A stretch of DNA of 64,000 nucleotides. Origin: Arthrobacter crystallopoietes. Lineage in GTDB: Bacteria > Actinomycetota > Actinomycetes > Actinomycetales > Micrococcaceae. Each line of letters opens with the position of its first letter. Positions within the stretch are counted from its first letter, which is position 1. Where the stretch lies: NCBI RefSeq assembly GCF_002849715.1, contig NZ_CP018863.1, positions 1,984,001-2,048,000 of the forward strand. The letters are read 5' to 3'. Both the position numbers and the translations under genes were made by a program. Positions 1 through 7,373 of the stretch are shown here, piece by piece. The notes under the pieces are model-generated. The model was not told the origin of the DNA. It did no database searches and worked only from the letters and a program-made list of their open reading frames with translations.

Positions 1-558
1 ATCCATGACGAGTTCGTGGCGCGCGTGGCCGCAAAAATCGAGGCTCTCCGCCCGGGCGATCCGCTCGATGAGACCGTCGACACCGGAGCCATTGCAAGCC
101 GTCCCCAGTTCGAGAAAGTGCTCAGCTACATCGAACTCGGTAAGAAAGAGGGCCGGCTCGTAGCCGGTGGTGGACGGGCGAATGTGGCAACCCTTGAGCA
201 GGGCCTGTTTGTGCGGCCCACGATGTTCGACGGGATCGAACCCGGTGCACGCATCGCCCAGGAAGAAATTTTCGGTCCGGTCCTGGTGGCCATCAAGTTC
301 AAGGACTACAACGATGCCGTCCGCATCGCCAACGGCATCGAATACGGTCTGACAGCCAGCGTGTTCACCAACGACTACGGAACAGCCCAGCGCTTCGCCC
401 GCGACGTCGAGGCGGGCTACGTCTGGGTCAACACCGTTTCCCGCCTGTTGCCGGGCACGCCCTATGGGGGCATCAAGAACAGTGGCATTGGCCGCGAAGG
501 CCATCTCGACGAGCTCTACTCCTTCACCACCACCAAAAACATCACCTTCAAGTTCTAG
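1..558 (+). CDS. Aldehyde dehydrogenase, C-terminal part (5' end outside window)
   Basis: The frame is open from base 1, so the gene starts upstream of the window; 185 codons remain. The fragment carries the E-E-I-F-G-P-V motif (about 262-282), typical of the C-terminal half of NAD(P)-dependent aldehyde dehydrogenases, and ends with the P-Y-G-G-I-K-N-S-G segment before the C-terminal oligomerisation strand. The catalytic Cys and Glu are upstream and cannot be checked. Family members oxidise aldehydes to acids in the cytosol. It lies 31 bases ahead of an aldo/keto reductase on the same strand, so the two are probably co-transcribed in a carbonyl-compound pathway. Substrate unknown. Confidence 0.9.
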   Translation: MHDEFVARVAAKIEALRPGDPLDETVDTGAIASRPQFEKVLSYIELGKKEGRLVAGGGRANVATLEQGLFVRPTMFDGIEPGARIAQEEIFGPVLVAIKFKDYNDAVRIANGIEYGLTASVFTNDYGTAQRFARDVEAGYVWVNTVSRLLPGTPYGGIKNSGIGREGHLDELYSFTTTKNITFKF

Positions 559-589
559 CTTCTGAGACACGTAGAAAGGGCAACACGAT

Positions 590-1582
590 ATGGAATACCG
601 CGAATTCGGACGAACCGGCTGGAAAGTCTCGTCACTGATGATGGGCACGATGCAGTTCGGCGGTGACTGGGGAGACCAGGACGACAAGGACTCCGTCCGC
701 ACGCTCCACGCAGCGCTCGACAACGGCATCAACTTCTTTGACACGGCTGACATGTACGGCTTCGGCCACGCCGAGGAAATGGTCGGTGAGGCAGTCAGGG
801 GTAGGCGCGACAAAGTCTACATTGCCACCAAATTCGGCTATCAATGGCAGGAATACCGCGAAGAATGCGGCCGCCAGCCGCGTATCTACTCCGGCCAGTT
901 TGTCCGTGACGCCATTGAAGGTAGCCTGCGCCGGCTCGGCACCGATTACATCGACCTCTACCAGGCCCACAATTGTCCGCCGGAGATTCTGGCATCCGAG
1001 GAGTGGTGGGCCGAGATGGGCCAGCTGGTCCAGGAAGGCAAGATCCGTTCAGTCGGCGTCACTGTAGGGCCCGGCGATTTTGGAACTCCCGACGCAATCG
1101 AGGCGGCAAAGCATCCCGAATGCGGTTCAGTGATGATCGCTTACCACCTGCTCTCGCAGAACCCGTCTCGCGTAGCCTTCCCTTTCATGAAGGACCAGGG
1201 CGTAGGAGTGATTTCGCGGGGCCCGCTGGCCATGGGCCTGCTGACCGGAGCGTACGACGAGGACACCGTCTTCGCCGAAAACGACACCCGCAAGGTCTGG
1301 CACCGTGACGACTATCTGCGCCGGCTCAACCAGGCGCGGGAGTTCGATTTCCTCGTCGAAGGTCCCGTAACCTCGAAAGCCGATGCCGCACTGCGGTTTG
1401 CACTGTCCAACCGCGACCTCTCGACGGTCCTCGTGGGAATGCAGACCCCGGAACAGGTTGAGCAGAACGTCCGCGTCGCGGAGATGGGCAGCTACGGAGT
1501 CGATCAGCTGCAGCAGATCGCCGAGCTGTACGACTCCTGGGACGAGCACGAGTCGAAGCTGCCTGACATGATCAAGAAGTAA
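590..1582 (+). CDS. Aldo/keto reductase
   Basis: The protein has 330 residues, normal for the aldo/keto reductase (TIM-barrel, NADPH-dependent) family. The catalytic tetrad is visible: D51 and Y56 in F-F-D-T-A-D-M-Y, K81 in A-T-K-F-G and H127 in Y-Q-A-H-N. The ATG is preceded by GAAAGGG about ten bases upstream. The protein probably reduces an aldehyde or ketone, or oxidises a sugar-like alcohol, in the cytosol. It follows an aldehyde dehydrogenase gene and is closed by a strong hairpin at 1595-1630, so it is likely the last gene of its operon. Family call is secure; substrate cannot be read from sequence. Confidence 0.92.
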   Translation: MEYREFGRTGWKVSSLMMGTMQFGGDWGDQDDKDSVRTLHAALDNGINFFDTADMYGFGHAEEMVGEAVRGRRDKVYIATKFGYQWQEYREECGRQPRIYSGQFVRDAIEGSLRRLGTDYIDLYQAHNCPPEILASEEWWAEMGQLVQEGKIRSVGVTVGPGDFGTPDAIEAAKHPECGSVMIAYHLLSQNPSRVAFPFMKDQGVGVISRGPLAMGLLTGAYDEDTVFAENDTRKVWHRDDYLRRLNQAREFDFLVEGPVTSKADAALRFALSNRDLSTVLVGMQTPEQVEQNVRVAEMGSYGVDQLQQIAELYDSWDEHESKLPDMIKK

Positions 1583-1594
1583 ACCAGGGATACG

Positions 1595-1630
1595 ACACCT
1601 GCTGCGGGGCCTGGGCCCCGTGGCAGGTGT
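1595..1630 (+). terminator. Rho-independent-type terminator after the aldo/keto reductase
   Basis: An outer stem A-C-A-C-C-T-G-C pairs with G-C-A-G-G-T-G-T, and an inner GGGGCC pairs with GGCCCC around a two-base loop. The 3' side runs into CTTTCT, a weak T-rich tract. It lies 13 bases after the stop codon of the reductase. Confidence 0.7.
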
Positions 1631-1713
1631 CTTTCTGAAAGAATCACTCAAATAGACCACACGATGGGTGGAACAATGAGCGATGGGGCGCTCTTTGGAA
1701 AGGACAGGACGCC

Positions 1714-2229
1714 ATGGCGAATAACATCGGGCCGACGGTCGAGGACGAGGTGATGGAAGGAATCTCACCGGTTTTCCAAGACGTCATCAATCTCACCAGA
1801 ATCGGCGGACTGCTCAGCCGGCCGTTCTTCCAGACATACGCTCAGAGCTATTCTTTGACACTGAACGAATGGCGCGTGGTGGTGATGGCGCATGCCGTAC
1901 CCGGTGTGGCCGGTCAAGATGTCAGCAAGAGGACCGGGATCCATCCGATGAACGTCAGCCGTGCAGTTTCGAGTCTGCGGGACGCTGGGCGTATCACGTC
2001 GGAACCGGACCCCACCAATCACCGGAGACAGTTGATCCGGCTGACCCCTGCTGGAGAGAAGCTCTACGAGGAGCTGTACCCTAGTGCGCGCCAGCAGGCC
2101 GAGCGGTTGTTTTCCGTTCTCGATGAGGACGAACGTGCGACGTTCGGGAATCTACTGGCCCGTCTCTACCACCAGGCCGAGGCTTTGATGGATGATGACG
2201 AAGACGAGGCGGGTGCCAGCCCAGAATAG
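1714..2229 (+). CDS. MarR-family transcriptional regulator
   Basis: The protein has 171 residues. A winged-helix DNA-binding domain spans about residues 40-115: the recognition helix is around G-I-H-P-M-N-V-S-R-A-V (75-85) and the wing carries D-P-x-N-H-R-R (99-105), the usual MarR signature. MarR proteins act as dimers, usually repressing nearby genes until an aromatic or phenolic ligand binds. GGAAAGGACAGG precedes the ATG. It is the only regulator in the first 19 kb, so it is the best candidate for binding the TAACA-N2-TGTTA palindromes at 6933-7098, though this is inference and none occurs in its own promoter. Confidence 0.9.
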   Translation: MANNIGPTVEDEVMEGISPVFQDVINLTRIGGLLSRPFFQTYAQSYSLTLNEWRVVVMAHAVPGVAGQDVSKRTGIHPMNVSRAVSSLRDAGRITSEPDPTNHRRQLIRLTPAGEKLYEELYPSARQQAERLFSVLDEDERATFGNLLARLYHQAEALMDDDEDEAGASPE

Positions 2230-2258
2230 CCAGCATGATGCTGGTACAGCGTGCAGGA

Positions 2259-2290
2259 GGGAGGCGGAGCACAATCGTGCCCCGCCTCCC
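2259..2290 (+). terminator. Terminator hairpin after marR
   Basis: GGGAGGCGG (2259-2267) pairs with CCGCCTCCC (2282-2290), with an inner GCAC/GTGC stem and a four-base loop. It starts about 30 bases after the MarR stop codon. No T-run follows, so termination strength is uncertain. Confidence 0.5.
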
Positions 2291-2468
2291 GCCTGTCATC
2301 CCGCTAAACCCGCAGCGCTTCCCAGCCACGGTGGACCGAAAACGGGAAGAGCCAGCCCGCCAGGGAATGCCCCTATCCGATTTCGCCCAAAAACCTTGCA
2401 TCGTCGATTTTCCCAGGCTTCCTCTCAGCCGGACCAGACTGTCTTCCAACCCCCATTCGACACACCAG

Positions 2469-2514
2469 CTCTGCCCTCCGGCGACACCGCTCGCGGTATC
2501 GCCGGAGGGCAGAG
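2469..2514 (-). terminator. Very long hairpin downstream of hyuB-like gene
   Basis: A 16-base arm CTCTGCCCTCCGGCGA (2469-2484) pairs perfectly with TCGCCGGAGGGCAGAG (2499-2514). Inside it, ACCGC pairs with GCGGT around a two-base loop. The stem has 21 base pairs with one mismatch. It lies about 80 bases beyond the stop of the minus-strand hydantoinase-B-like gene and probably terminates that operon; it may work in both directions. Confidence 0.55.
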
Positions 2515-2591
2515 TCTTCCGACTGGTGAACTGGGTGCCCGTCACCGTGGGGGCCAATCCGATCTCATACCGAATTTGCGTACCGCTAAAG

Positions 2592-4526
2592 TCAGCGGTG
2601 GTGCGTCTCCCGCATCTGTCCGCGCAACACGTTTGTGGCAGCTTCGTCCAGGACGAGGCCTTCGGGGTCAAGTTCCGGATCCCCTGATACGACCACGCCG
2701 TACTGCTCGGCCGCGAAGTCAATGGTGATGTAGCCATCCCGGACATCCCTGATGACGCGTTCGGGTTCCCTATCGAGTGGCTCGCCCCAGCCGCCTCCAC
2801 CGTTGGTGAGGTATCGGAAGACGGCGCCTGGTGGCGTTGGCCAGTTCTTTTGAGCCCCAAAGTAGGCGTAGTCTCCAGATCCATTCACGGCTCCGGTCTC
2901 CGGGTCGAAGACACCTGCCACCTTCGTGGCTCCGGCAAGGTCACCGCGTTGTCCGCCATCTTCCCAGAGCCACACACCGCCGTTGGTTCCGGACATCCCG
3001 CCGTTGACACCGAAGCCGGTGACCTCGCGGACACGGTCCGGAGTGATGTTGTGCTGGGCCGGGGCCAGCCACATGGTGTCCTTAAGGATCGCGGCGCCAC
3101 CGCGGTGGTATCCCGCGCCAAGGGTGTCGGGTTCGTATTCACGGGAAAGAACAGCCACTGGGGCGTCGACTTCGCTCATTTCTACTGCGAGATCCAGCCC
3201 GTTTGCTTGGAAGAACAGTTGGTAGCTGTCCGCGTCTCCGGCCTTCGTGGCACCCCACGGCCCACGTTCGCCACCGCCGACGCCGCTGGAAACCCACACC
3301 TGCCCAGTGGCCTCATCGAGGCCGAAACCCGTGTGGATGTTGGGTGAGCCATAGTCTCCGGCCATTGCTTCCTCACCCAACACCTTGCTCAGAGCCTTCA
3401 TCATGGCCGTGATAATCGCATTGGTGGCGTCCCCGTACAGGAACACGACGCCATCTGGCGGGAGGGCATTGACGATGCTTCCGTCGGGCATCACGATATC
3501 TACGGAACGGTAGAGACCCGAGGTAAACGGGTTCGACGGATCTAGCAAGTACTTGAGAGCCACGCCGACTGCCGTCTTGGTGTCCAGGTACGTGCTGTTG
3601 GCTGAGGTCCGGGTCTGGCGTGCGGAGCCGGATAGATCCACCTCGAGGCGTTCACCGCGTTTGCGCAGGGTGACCTTGACGGGGTAGCTCTCCGAAGCGT
3701 CCAAGCCGTCGGCGTCGATGAGTCCCTCACCGGTCCATTCGCCGTCAGGAAGGGCAAGCAGCGCCGTCGCTAGCCGCTCGGCGTCGGCATCGATCATGAA
3801 GCGGGTCGTTCCATGGATGGTTTCGACGCCGTAGTGCTCGATCGTCTTGAGCATCAGTTCGTTGCCGAGTTCCAAGCAGGAGATGATGGTCTTGATGTCG
3901 TCGCCGATGGTGTCGCCGAACCGCGCATTGTCCATAATTAGCGACCAGGTCTGGACATCGAGCAGTCCTTCGCGCACCAGAGTCCGGGGCGAAATCACGA
4001 GGCCATTCTCGTAGATGCTCGTCTTCGTCGCGGAGAACCCTCCGGGTACCGACCCGCCGATGTCCAACTGGTGCGCCTTGATGGTGATGAAGTTGACGAT
4101 CTGGCCGTTGTAGAAGACAGGCCGGATGAACAGGACGTCGTTGACGTGGGTGCCGGTGCGGTAGGGATCGTTGGCGATGATCACGTCGCCCGGCCGTAGG
4201 GCGTCGTGGCCGTACTCTTCCACGGTGTTCTTCACGGACTCGGTCATCGTACCGGTGAAACAGGCCAACCCCTTGCCCACAACGGGGGTGGGATAGTTCA
4301 GGTGACGGGGCCCCGTCACTGTCGCGCCGAAATCGTACAGGTCGCGCAGCATGGGCGAGAACGCGCATTGCAGTAGTTTGGCGCATACGTGGTCCAGCAG
4401 GTATTCGAGCCGGTTGGTCAGCACCGTCGCCGTGTACCGGTCGCTGGCGTAGCGCTCACGGAAAGCAGCCTCGTCAAGATCCCGGATTCTCAGTGTCTGT
4501 GTCTGCTGATCGGTAGTGGTCGTCAT
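2592..4526 (-). CDS. Hydantoinase B / acetone carboxylase alpha-subunit family protein
   Basis: The protein has 644 residues from the ATG at 4526 (M-T-T-T-T-D); an upstream in-frame Met would extend into the preceding gene. The whole length matches the hydantoinase-B/HyuB family, whose members form the large subunit of ATP-dependent N-methylhydantoinases, oxoprolinases and acetone or acetophenone carboxylases. Family-like segments include N-D-P-Y-R-T-G-T-H near residues 118-126. It lies 11 bases after the HyuA-like gene, and with it and the zinc-ribbon gene forms a three-gene operon like carboxylase gamma-beta-alpha sets. Hydantoin/lactam hydrolysis or ketone carboxylation are both possible. 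Confidence 0.88.
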   Translation of the reverse strand: MTTTTDQQTQTLRIRDLDEAAFRERYASDRYTATVLTNRLEYLLDHVCAKLLQCAFSPMLRDLYDFGATVTGPRHLNYPTPVVGKGLACFTGTMTESVKNTVEEYGHDALRPGDVIIANDPYRTGTHVNDVLFIRPVFYNGQIVNFITIKAHQLDIGGSVPGGFSATKTSIYENGLVISPRTLVREGLLDVQTWSLIMDNARFGDTIGDDIKTIISCLELGNELMLKTIEHYGVETIHGTTRFMIDADAERLATALLALPDGEWTGEGLIDADGLDASESYPVKVTLRKRGERLEVDLSGSARQTRTSANSTYLDTKTAVGVALKYLLDPSNPFTSGLYRSVDIVMPDGSIVNALPPDGVVFLYGDATNAIITAMMKALSKVLGEEAMAGDYGSPNIHTGFGLDEATGQVWVSSGVGGGERGPWGATKAGDADSYQLFFQANGLDLAVEMSEVDAPVAVLSREYEPDTLGAGYHRGGAAILKDTMWLAPAQHNITPDRVREVTGFGVNGGMSGTNGGVWLWEDGGQRGDLAGATKVAGVFDPETGAVNGSGDYAYFGAQKNWPTPPGAVFRYLTNGGGGWGEPLDREPERVIRDVRDGYITIDFAAEQYGVVVSGDPELDPEGLVLDEAATNVLRGQMRETHHR

Positions 4527-4537
4527 GATGGGCCTTC

Positions 4538-6568
4538 CTAGGCGAGGGTGATCCGGAGTTCGCCGAAGCTGCCGGCTGTGGCTTTTTGCCCCCGGAGGAC
4601 CATCGTCGTGCACAGGTCCTCCTCGATGATGGCGGGGCCGAGGATGCTTTGGCCGACCCCGAGGTCAGCCCGGTTGTAGACGGGCGAATCAACGGTGGCT
4701 TCGCGGAAGTGGGAGACCGCACGGAACGCCTTTGGCTTCGGATGCTGCGCACCACCGGTGCCGGCCGCTGCGGAGTATTCGAAGCGCTCGGAGTCGACCA
4801 CCAGTTGGACACGGTAGGTGGCGGCCTGCACCGGTATCGCAGGGAACCTCAGGGTGTTCCTGCGCTCGTACACCTGATGGAAGGCTTCCACCAGTGCGGG
4901 GACGGTCTCCTCTGTGATGGGACCGGCCGGTACTTCGACGAACGGGGTTTCCCAGGACTGTCCGAAGAGCCGCCCGTCGAAGCTGCGCTTGATGGTGACG
5001 TTCGCCGGATCCACGCCGGTGCGTTCCAGCAGTTCGCTCTCCATCTCCTGGAAGATGGTGTCGATCTCCCCGGCATTCTCGGGGAAGAGGGGCAGGTAAC
5101 GCGTTCGGCTGTCCGAGAAGACGGTGTCGGTGCTAAGCAGTCCCAGGGCTGAAAAAAGCCCGGGGTTCGGCGGCACAATAATGCTCTTCACTTGGAGGAT
5201 GTCCAGCAGTGGGGCCAACAGCATGGGCCCGGCCGATCCATAGGCCACGAGCGAGAAGTCACGGGGATCCGCACCCTTGCGGATCGCCACGTTGGTCACT
5301 TCCTCCGCGATGTTGTGGACGGCTATGCGGTACGCGTAGTTGACTCGCTGCTCGAAGGACAGCGGCGAGTCCAAGCTCTCGAAAGCCGTCCGGGCAGCGT
5401 CCAGGTCCATCTGGATCTGGCCGCCGGCAAAATCCTTCGGGTTGAGGATGCCCATTAATGCGCATGCGTCGGTGACCGTTGGCGCTGTTCCACCGCGCCC
5501 GTAGCAGGCGGGGCCCGGGTAGGCGCCGGCGCTCTCCGGGCCGACCTGCACGTCGCCAGTGGACGTGATCGAGACGATTGAACCGCCGCCTGCCCCGACG
5601 CTTGAGATATCGGTCGACAGTGCGCTGATCACCATGTCGAACTCGATCTCGAACGAGTCGTTGGTGAATGTCGAGCCATTTTGAATCAGGGCCACGTCCG
5701 TGGAGGTGCCGCCGACGTCGCAACAGATCAGGTTCTCGTCGCCGGTCGCCTTGCCAAGCTGGACACATGATGCTGCCCCCGCAGCTGGACCGGCGAAAAG
5801 GATACGGTAAGGATTCCTCAGGGCTTCCTGCCATGGCACAAGGGAAGCGGTGCAGTCGGCGAAGTTCAGACGGCCGTCGAAGCCCTGCTCAGACAGACCG
5901 TCGCTCAGTTGCTCGGCATAGTCGTCGTACATCATTTTCATCATGACGTCGATGACCGTGGTTGAGGCGCGTGTGTACTCCTTCGACAGCGGCGACGTCT
6001 CTGAGGAAATCGACAGCGGAATCGGGCCGAGGACCTCCCGGACGAGTTCCTTCAATCGCTGTTCGTGCTGCGGGTTGACGTAGGAGTTGATCAGGCAGAT
6101 GGCTACCGCCTCAACACCGCAGCGCTTAAAGACCTCGAGCTGAGTACGGGCACGATCTTCGTCGAGCGGTTGCAGGATCGAACCATTGGAGAGGATTCGC
6201 TCGGGAATGCCGCGGCGAAGGTAACGAGGCACCAGCGGCCTGCCAGCCGCATCGCCGAAGGAGCGCCGCCAGTGTGGGTTCAACTGGCCTTCAAAAGGCC
6301 GCCAGCCGCGACCAGCATCGAGCATGTCGCGATGTCCCTCGGTGGTCAAAAACCCAACCTTGGGCAGCGACCTTGTAAGGACGGCGTTCAGGCCCTTGGT
6401 GCTTGCATGGTTGAAGACCCGCGATCCCTCGACACCCAGCCGCCGGGCCCCCTCGAGCACGGCCAGCTGGGGATTCTGCGGATTGCTGGGAACCTTGGTG
6501 ACATGGACGGTTCCGTCTTTGACTGCGACCACGTCGGTGAAAGTTCCCCCAACATCAACTCCGAACAT
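4538..6568 (-). CDS. Hydantoinase A / acetone carboxylase beta-subunit family protein
   Basis: The protein has 676 residues from the ATG at 6568. I chose this start because the N-terminal ATPase motif D-V-G-G-T-F-T-D falls at residues 5-12, as usual for HyuA; a second phosphate-binding motif, D-V-G-G-T-S-T-D, lies near residue 270. The family uses ATP to activate a cyclic amide or a ketone together with a HyuB partner. The start codon overlaps the stop of the upstream zinc-ribbon gene (TAATG), so the two are translationally coupled. The product presumably acts in the cytosol as a complex with the other two proteins. Confidence 0.9.
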   Translation of the reverse strand: MFGVDVGGTFTDVVAVKDGTVHVTKVPSNPQNPQLAVLEGARRLGVEGSRVFNHASTKGLNAVLTRSLPKVGFLTTEGHRDMLDAGRGWRPFEGQLNPHWRRSFGDAAGRPLVPRYLRRGIPERILSNGSILQPLDEDRARTQLEVFKRCGVEAVAICLINSYVNPQHEQRLKELVREVLGPIPLSISSETSPLSKEYTRASTTVIDVMMKMMYDDYAEQLSDGLSEQGFDGRLNFADCTASLVPWQEALRNPYRILFAGPAAGAASCVQLGKATGDENLICCDVGGTSTDVALIQNGSTFTNDSFEIEFDMVISALSTDISSVGAGGGSIVSITSTGDVQVGPESAGAYPGPACYGRGGTAPTVTDACALMGILNPKDFAGGQIQMDLDAARTAFESLDSPLSFEQRVNYAYRIAVHNIAEEVTNVAIRKGADPRDFSLVAYGSAGPMLLAPLLDILQVKSIIVPPNPGLFSALGLLSTDTVFSDSRTRYLPLFPENAGEIDTIFQEMESELLERTGVDPANVTIKRSFDGRLFGQSWETPFVEVPAGPITEETVPALVEAFHQVYERRNTLRFPAIPVQAATYRVQLVVDSERFEYSAAAGTGGAQHPKPKAFRAVSHFREATVDSPVYNRADLGVGQSILGPAIIEEDLCTTMVLRGQKATAGSFGELRITLA

Positions 6569-6876
6569 TAGCTTGATTCCTTTCCGAACCGAATGGGGGC
6601 CGTGAGGCCGAGAGGCTTGTAGCTTCCGAAGAGACCGGCGGGTTCCCTCGAGACAGAGGCCAGACATTCCTGACATTTGGTTACGTGCCACCAGCCGCCC
6701 TCACTCAAGGTGCGGTAGCTCGCCAACTCGCTCTGTCCGCACTCCGGACAGGTGCCCTCTGCCGGCGCTCGGGTAACGCTTAGGAGCGCTTCCTGAGGCC
6801 GTGGGTGGGCCGCCTGTCCTTGGGCCAGGGGCTCGGGAAATTTGGGCTTTGCCCACGGATCGAAACTTGGACTCAC
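6568..6876 (-). CDS. Small zinc-ribbon protein, acetone-carboxylase-gamma-like
   Basis: The protein has 102 residues and a GTG start, six bases after AAAGGAG. Two C-P-E-C / C-Q-E-C pairs (C43/C46 and C68/C71) frame a zinc-ribbon core; the rest is Pro-rich and unremarkable. Its position ahead of HyuA- and HyuB-like genes matches the small zinc-binding gamma-type subunit of acetone and acetophenone carboxylases, though it is shorter than typical gamma subunits. Its stop codon overlaps the next start by one base. It is likely a structural or metal-delivery subunit of the complex. Similarity rests on context and the cysteine pattern, not on a full-length match. Confidence 0.7.
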   Translation of the reverse strand: MSPSFDPWAKPKFPEPLAQGQAAHPRPQEALLSVTRAPAEGTCPECGQSELASYRTLSEGGWWHVTKCQECLASVSREPAGLFGSYKPLGLTAPIRFGKESS

Positions 6877-6932
6877 ACTGGACTCCTTTGTGGCGTGTGT
6901 GGGAACAGAAAATCACTCGGCGAGTGTCTTCG

Positions 6933-6944
6933 TAACAAGTGTTA
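6933..6944. promoter_or_regulatory. Operator-like palindrome, copy 1 (TAACA-AG-TGTTA)
   Basis: Five-base arms TAACA and TGTTA are separated by two bases. It lies 57 bases upstream of the zinc-ribbon start codon, on the HyuAB side of the region. The same arms and spacing recur at 7062 and 7087. Confidence 0.65.
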
Positions 6945-7061
6945 GCAACAGTAGAAGAATGACGTGCGTCATGCAATGGGCAATTTTTGGGTCGTCATGA
7001 AAAGGCTGCAGTGGGAGTGTTTCAAAGAAGTGCGTGACAAGAGTGCGCTGCATCACTACGA

Positions 7062-7073
7062 TAACAACTGTTA
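7062..7073. promoter_or_regulatory. Operator-like palindrome, copy 2 (TAACA-AC-TGTTA)
   Basis: It has the same arms as copy 1. It is 25 bases, about 2.5 helical turns, from copy 3, which would put two dimers on nearly opposite helix faces. Confidence 0.65.
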
Positions 7074-7086
7074 CTCAGGATTTTGA

Positions 7087-7098
7087 TAACAGATGTTA
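7087..7098. promoter_or_regulatory. Operator-like palindrome, copy 3 (TAACA-GA-TGTTA)
   Basis: This is the third copy with identical arms and spacing. All three extend to an A or G before the left arm and a C or G after the right arm. Confidence 0.65.
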
Positions 7099-7373
7099 CT
7101 TAAAGGCCGCGGGCGGAGTTCGCGGAAGCGGCACCACCATGCGACGACGAATCGGAGGGTCTTAACGAAAGACCACCCGCCTGACGGCTTGCATAACGGG
7201 CCAATCGGCGGACACAGATATGTGGAAGAAGCCGGGTCTGCAGCGGTTACTGGACCGCGTGAGATCTTGCTCCATCATGTGGACGACGTGCTGTTCAACT
7301 TATTTTCGAAGGTCCTGCGCATCGGCGCTGGAATGTTGCCGATCACTGCTCAAGGGCGAAGAGAGAAGGACAA

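Larger units (their letters stand above)
2230..2591. other. Gene-free gap with hairpins between convergent genes
   Basis: This 362-base gap separates the MarR gene from the end of the minus-strand hydantoinase operon. It holds two strong hairpins (2259-2290 and 2469-2514) and a small one (CAGCAT-g-ATGCTG, 2231-2243). Open frames across it on both strands lack ribosome sites and recognisable motifs. I see no gene here. Confidence 0.6.
6877..7373. promoter_or_regulatory. Divergent promoter region between HyuAB-like and monooxygenase genes
   Basis: This 497-base stretch separates divergent operons and is less GC-rich than its surroundings. It holds three TAACA-N2-TGTTA palindromes and a different perfect palindrome, ATGACG-tg-CGTCAT, at 6959-6972. 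The right half (7100-7373) reads as a long leader. A 94-codon frame there begins inside an operator and is probably not a gene. I could not place confident -35/-10 boxes. Confidence 0.65.

Noticed and set aside
2081..2884. Minus-strand open frame across the 2.2-2.6 kb gap
   Set aside because: It overlaps the end of the MarR and HyuB-like genes, has no ribosome site and is repetitive because it crosses hairpins.
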